DNA of 64,000 nt from Plotosus lineatus (taxonomy: Eukaryota > Chordata > Actinopteri > Siluriformes > Plotosidae). Of this stretch, positions 63,421-64,000 are shown piece by piece; the first letter of the stretch is position 1, and each line of letters opens with the position of its first letter. Location of the stretch: positions 26,930,001-26,994,000 of the forward strand of contig CM045733.1 of NCBI GenBank assembly GCA_024760905.1, given 5' to 3'. Below the pieces are notes generated by a model. That model did no database searches. It was not told the origin of the DNA and was given only the letters and a program-made list of their open reading frames with translations. The translations under genes were made by a program, and so were the position numbers.

Positions 63421-64000
63421 GTTAGATGCATGGAAGGCCTTTAGTTTTTGGAGTGACAGATCATCTTTGTCAGACTTATCCTGCTTCCAACGAGGGTGTG
63501 GTCTGTGTTGCAGTCTGCGCTATGGAAACTTCTAGTGTGGAGAACGCTGCTCAGATCCTTGTGCCTGGTGAGGATAAGGTCCAGCTGGTGCCAGTGGCAA
63601 GATCTGGGGTGTCTCCAAGAGACTTGTATTTGTTACACACACGCCGTGGTGGCAGCACAGTTTCAGCAACCTCTGTCCATTCTCATTCATCCTGCCTATG
63701 CCGTGGTGATCCAGGCAGAAAGGCCAGATGTCACAGTCGGCACCCACTCTAGCATTGAAGTCTCCTAATAGGTAAAGACCTTCAGTGTTGGGGATCCTGG
63801 AAATTGCATCATCCAGAGCCTCGTAAAACTGGTCCTTGGCCTCTGGGGTGGAACTGAGTGTTGGTGCATAGATGCTGAAGAGGTTGACAAAAACCTGCAG
63901 TTGTAGAGAGGCATAAAGCGAGGATTCTCACTGGTAGGAGGTTAAATGGCCATAATCAGCGAGTTTTTCACGGCAAAACCTACACCATGCAGTCTTGGGT
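63421..64000 (-). pseudogene. LINE APE-type endonuclease fragment (runs off window)
   Basis: The minus strand encodes FVNLFSIYAPTLSSTPEAKD (about 63890), ISRIPNTEGLYLLGDFNARV (about 63800-63745; catalytic Asp/Asn in GDFN), GADCDIWPFCL, GRMNENGQRLLKLCCHHGVC and VTNTS, followed by a frame change. This is a nuclease domain of a LINE distinct from the Rex1-like ORF it abuts. A frameshift lies near 63900. The clade is uncertain; the SIYAPTL and GDFNARVGAD pattern is shared by several LINE groups. The 5' part is outside the window. Confidence 0.65.

Overview
This window reads as vertebrate genomic DNA, almost certainly from a ray-finned (teleost) fish. The basis is the repeat set: Rex3-like and Expander-like RTE LINEs, Rex1-like and L2-like LINEs, pogo/Tigger, Tc1, hAT and Harbinger DNA transposons, tRNA-derived SINEs whose tails read ...AATTAGGATTAAGCGGTTACAGAAAATGAATGAATG or GATTCGCTGTGGCGAC, and many long (AC/GT)n tracts. 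There is no sign of bacterial, organellar or viral gene organisation. More than half of the window is recognisably transposon-derived, much of it nested two or three levels deep.

The only host-gene material I can support is a broken-up KIF21-type kinesin locus. Six WD40-repeat exons lie in order on the minus strand between 55.4 and 48.2 kb. A 61-codon motor-domain exon lies on the plus strand at 57.1 kb, which cannot belong to the same transcript. The stretch carrying exons 3 and 4 exists twice in the same orientation: copy B (49.07-53.09 kb, about 4 kb) and copy A (12.95-30.0 kb, about 17 kb). Copy A is swollen by later insertions of an RTE LINE, a Tc1 element, a hAT element and a 4.06-kb TIR element. 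Exon 3 carries a different 10-base deletion in each copy, so as written both copies are frame-broken. Three exons are flanked at their splice sites by (AC)n or (TG)n tracts, and one intron has (AC)n at its 5' end and complementary (UG)n at its 3' end.

Layout: 1-12.9 kb holds SINEs, a full-length but decayed Rex3-like RTE (3.0-6.3 kb) nested in a pogo-like element, and an L2 LINE remnant. 12.9-30 kb is copy A with its insertions. 30-39 kb has SINEs, a Rex1-like LINE split by a Tigger-like element that itself carries inverted LTR pieces, and a Tc1 relic. 39-42.5 kb is a Harbinger relic. 42.5-47.6 kb is a run of pogo-like elements, two of them sharing one TA, hosting a SINE and a 3'-truncated RTE. 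48.2-57.3 kb is the KIF21 region. 57.6-61.2 kb has an L1-ORF1-like ORF split by a SINE with a perfect 18-bp target duplication, and another pogo-like element. 61.7-64 kb has a Rex1-like LINE whose reverse transcriptase frame is still open, abutting another LINE's endonuclease.

No rRNA gene, bona fide tRNA gene, CRISPR array or bacterial-type operon is visible. Family names come from recognition of sequence, not database searches. Element ends are exact where a target-site duplication is quoted and approximate otherwise.
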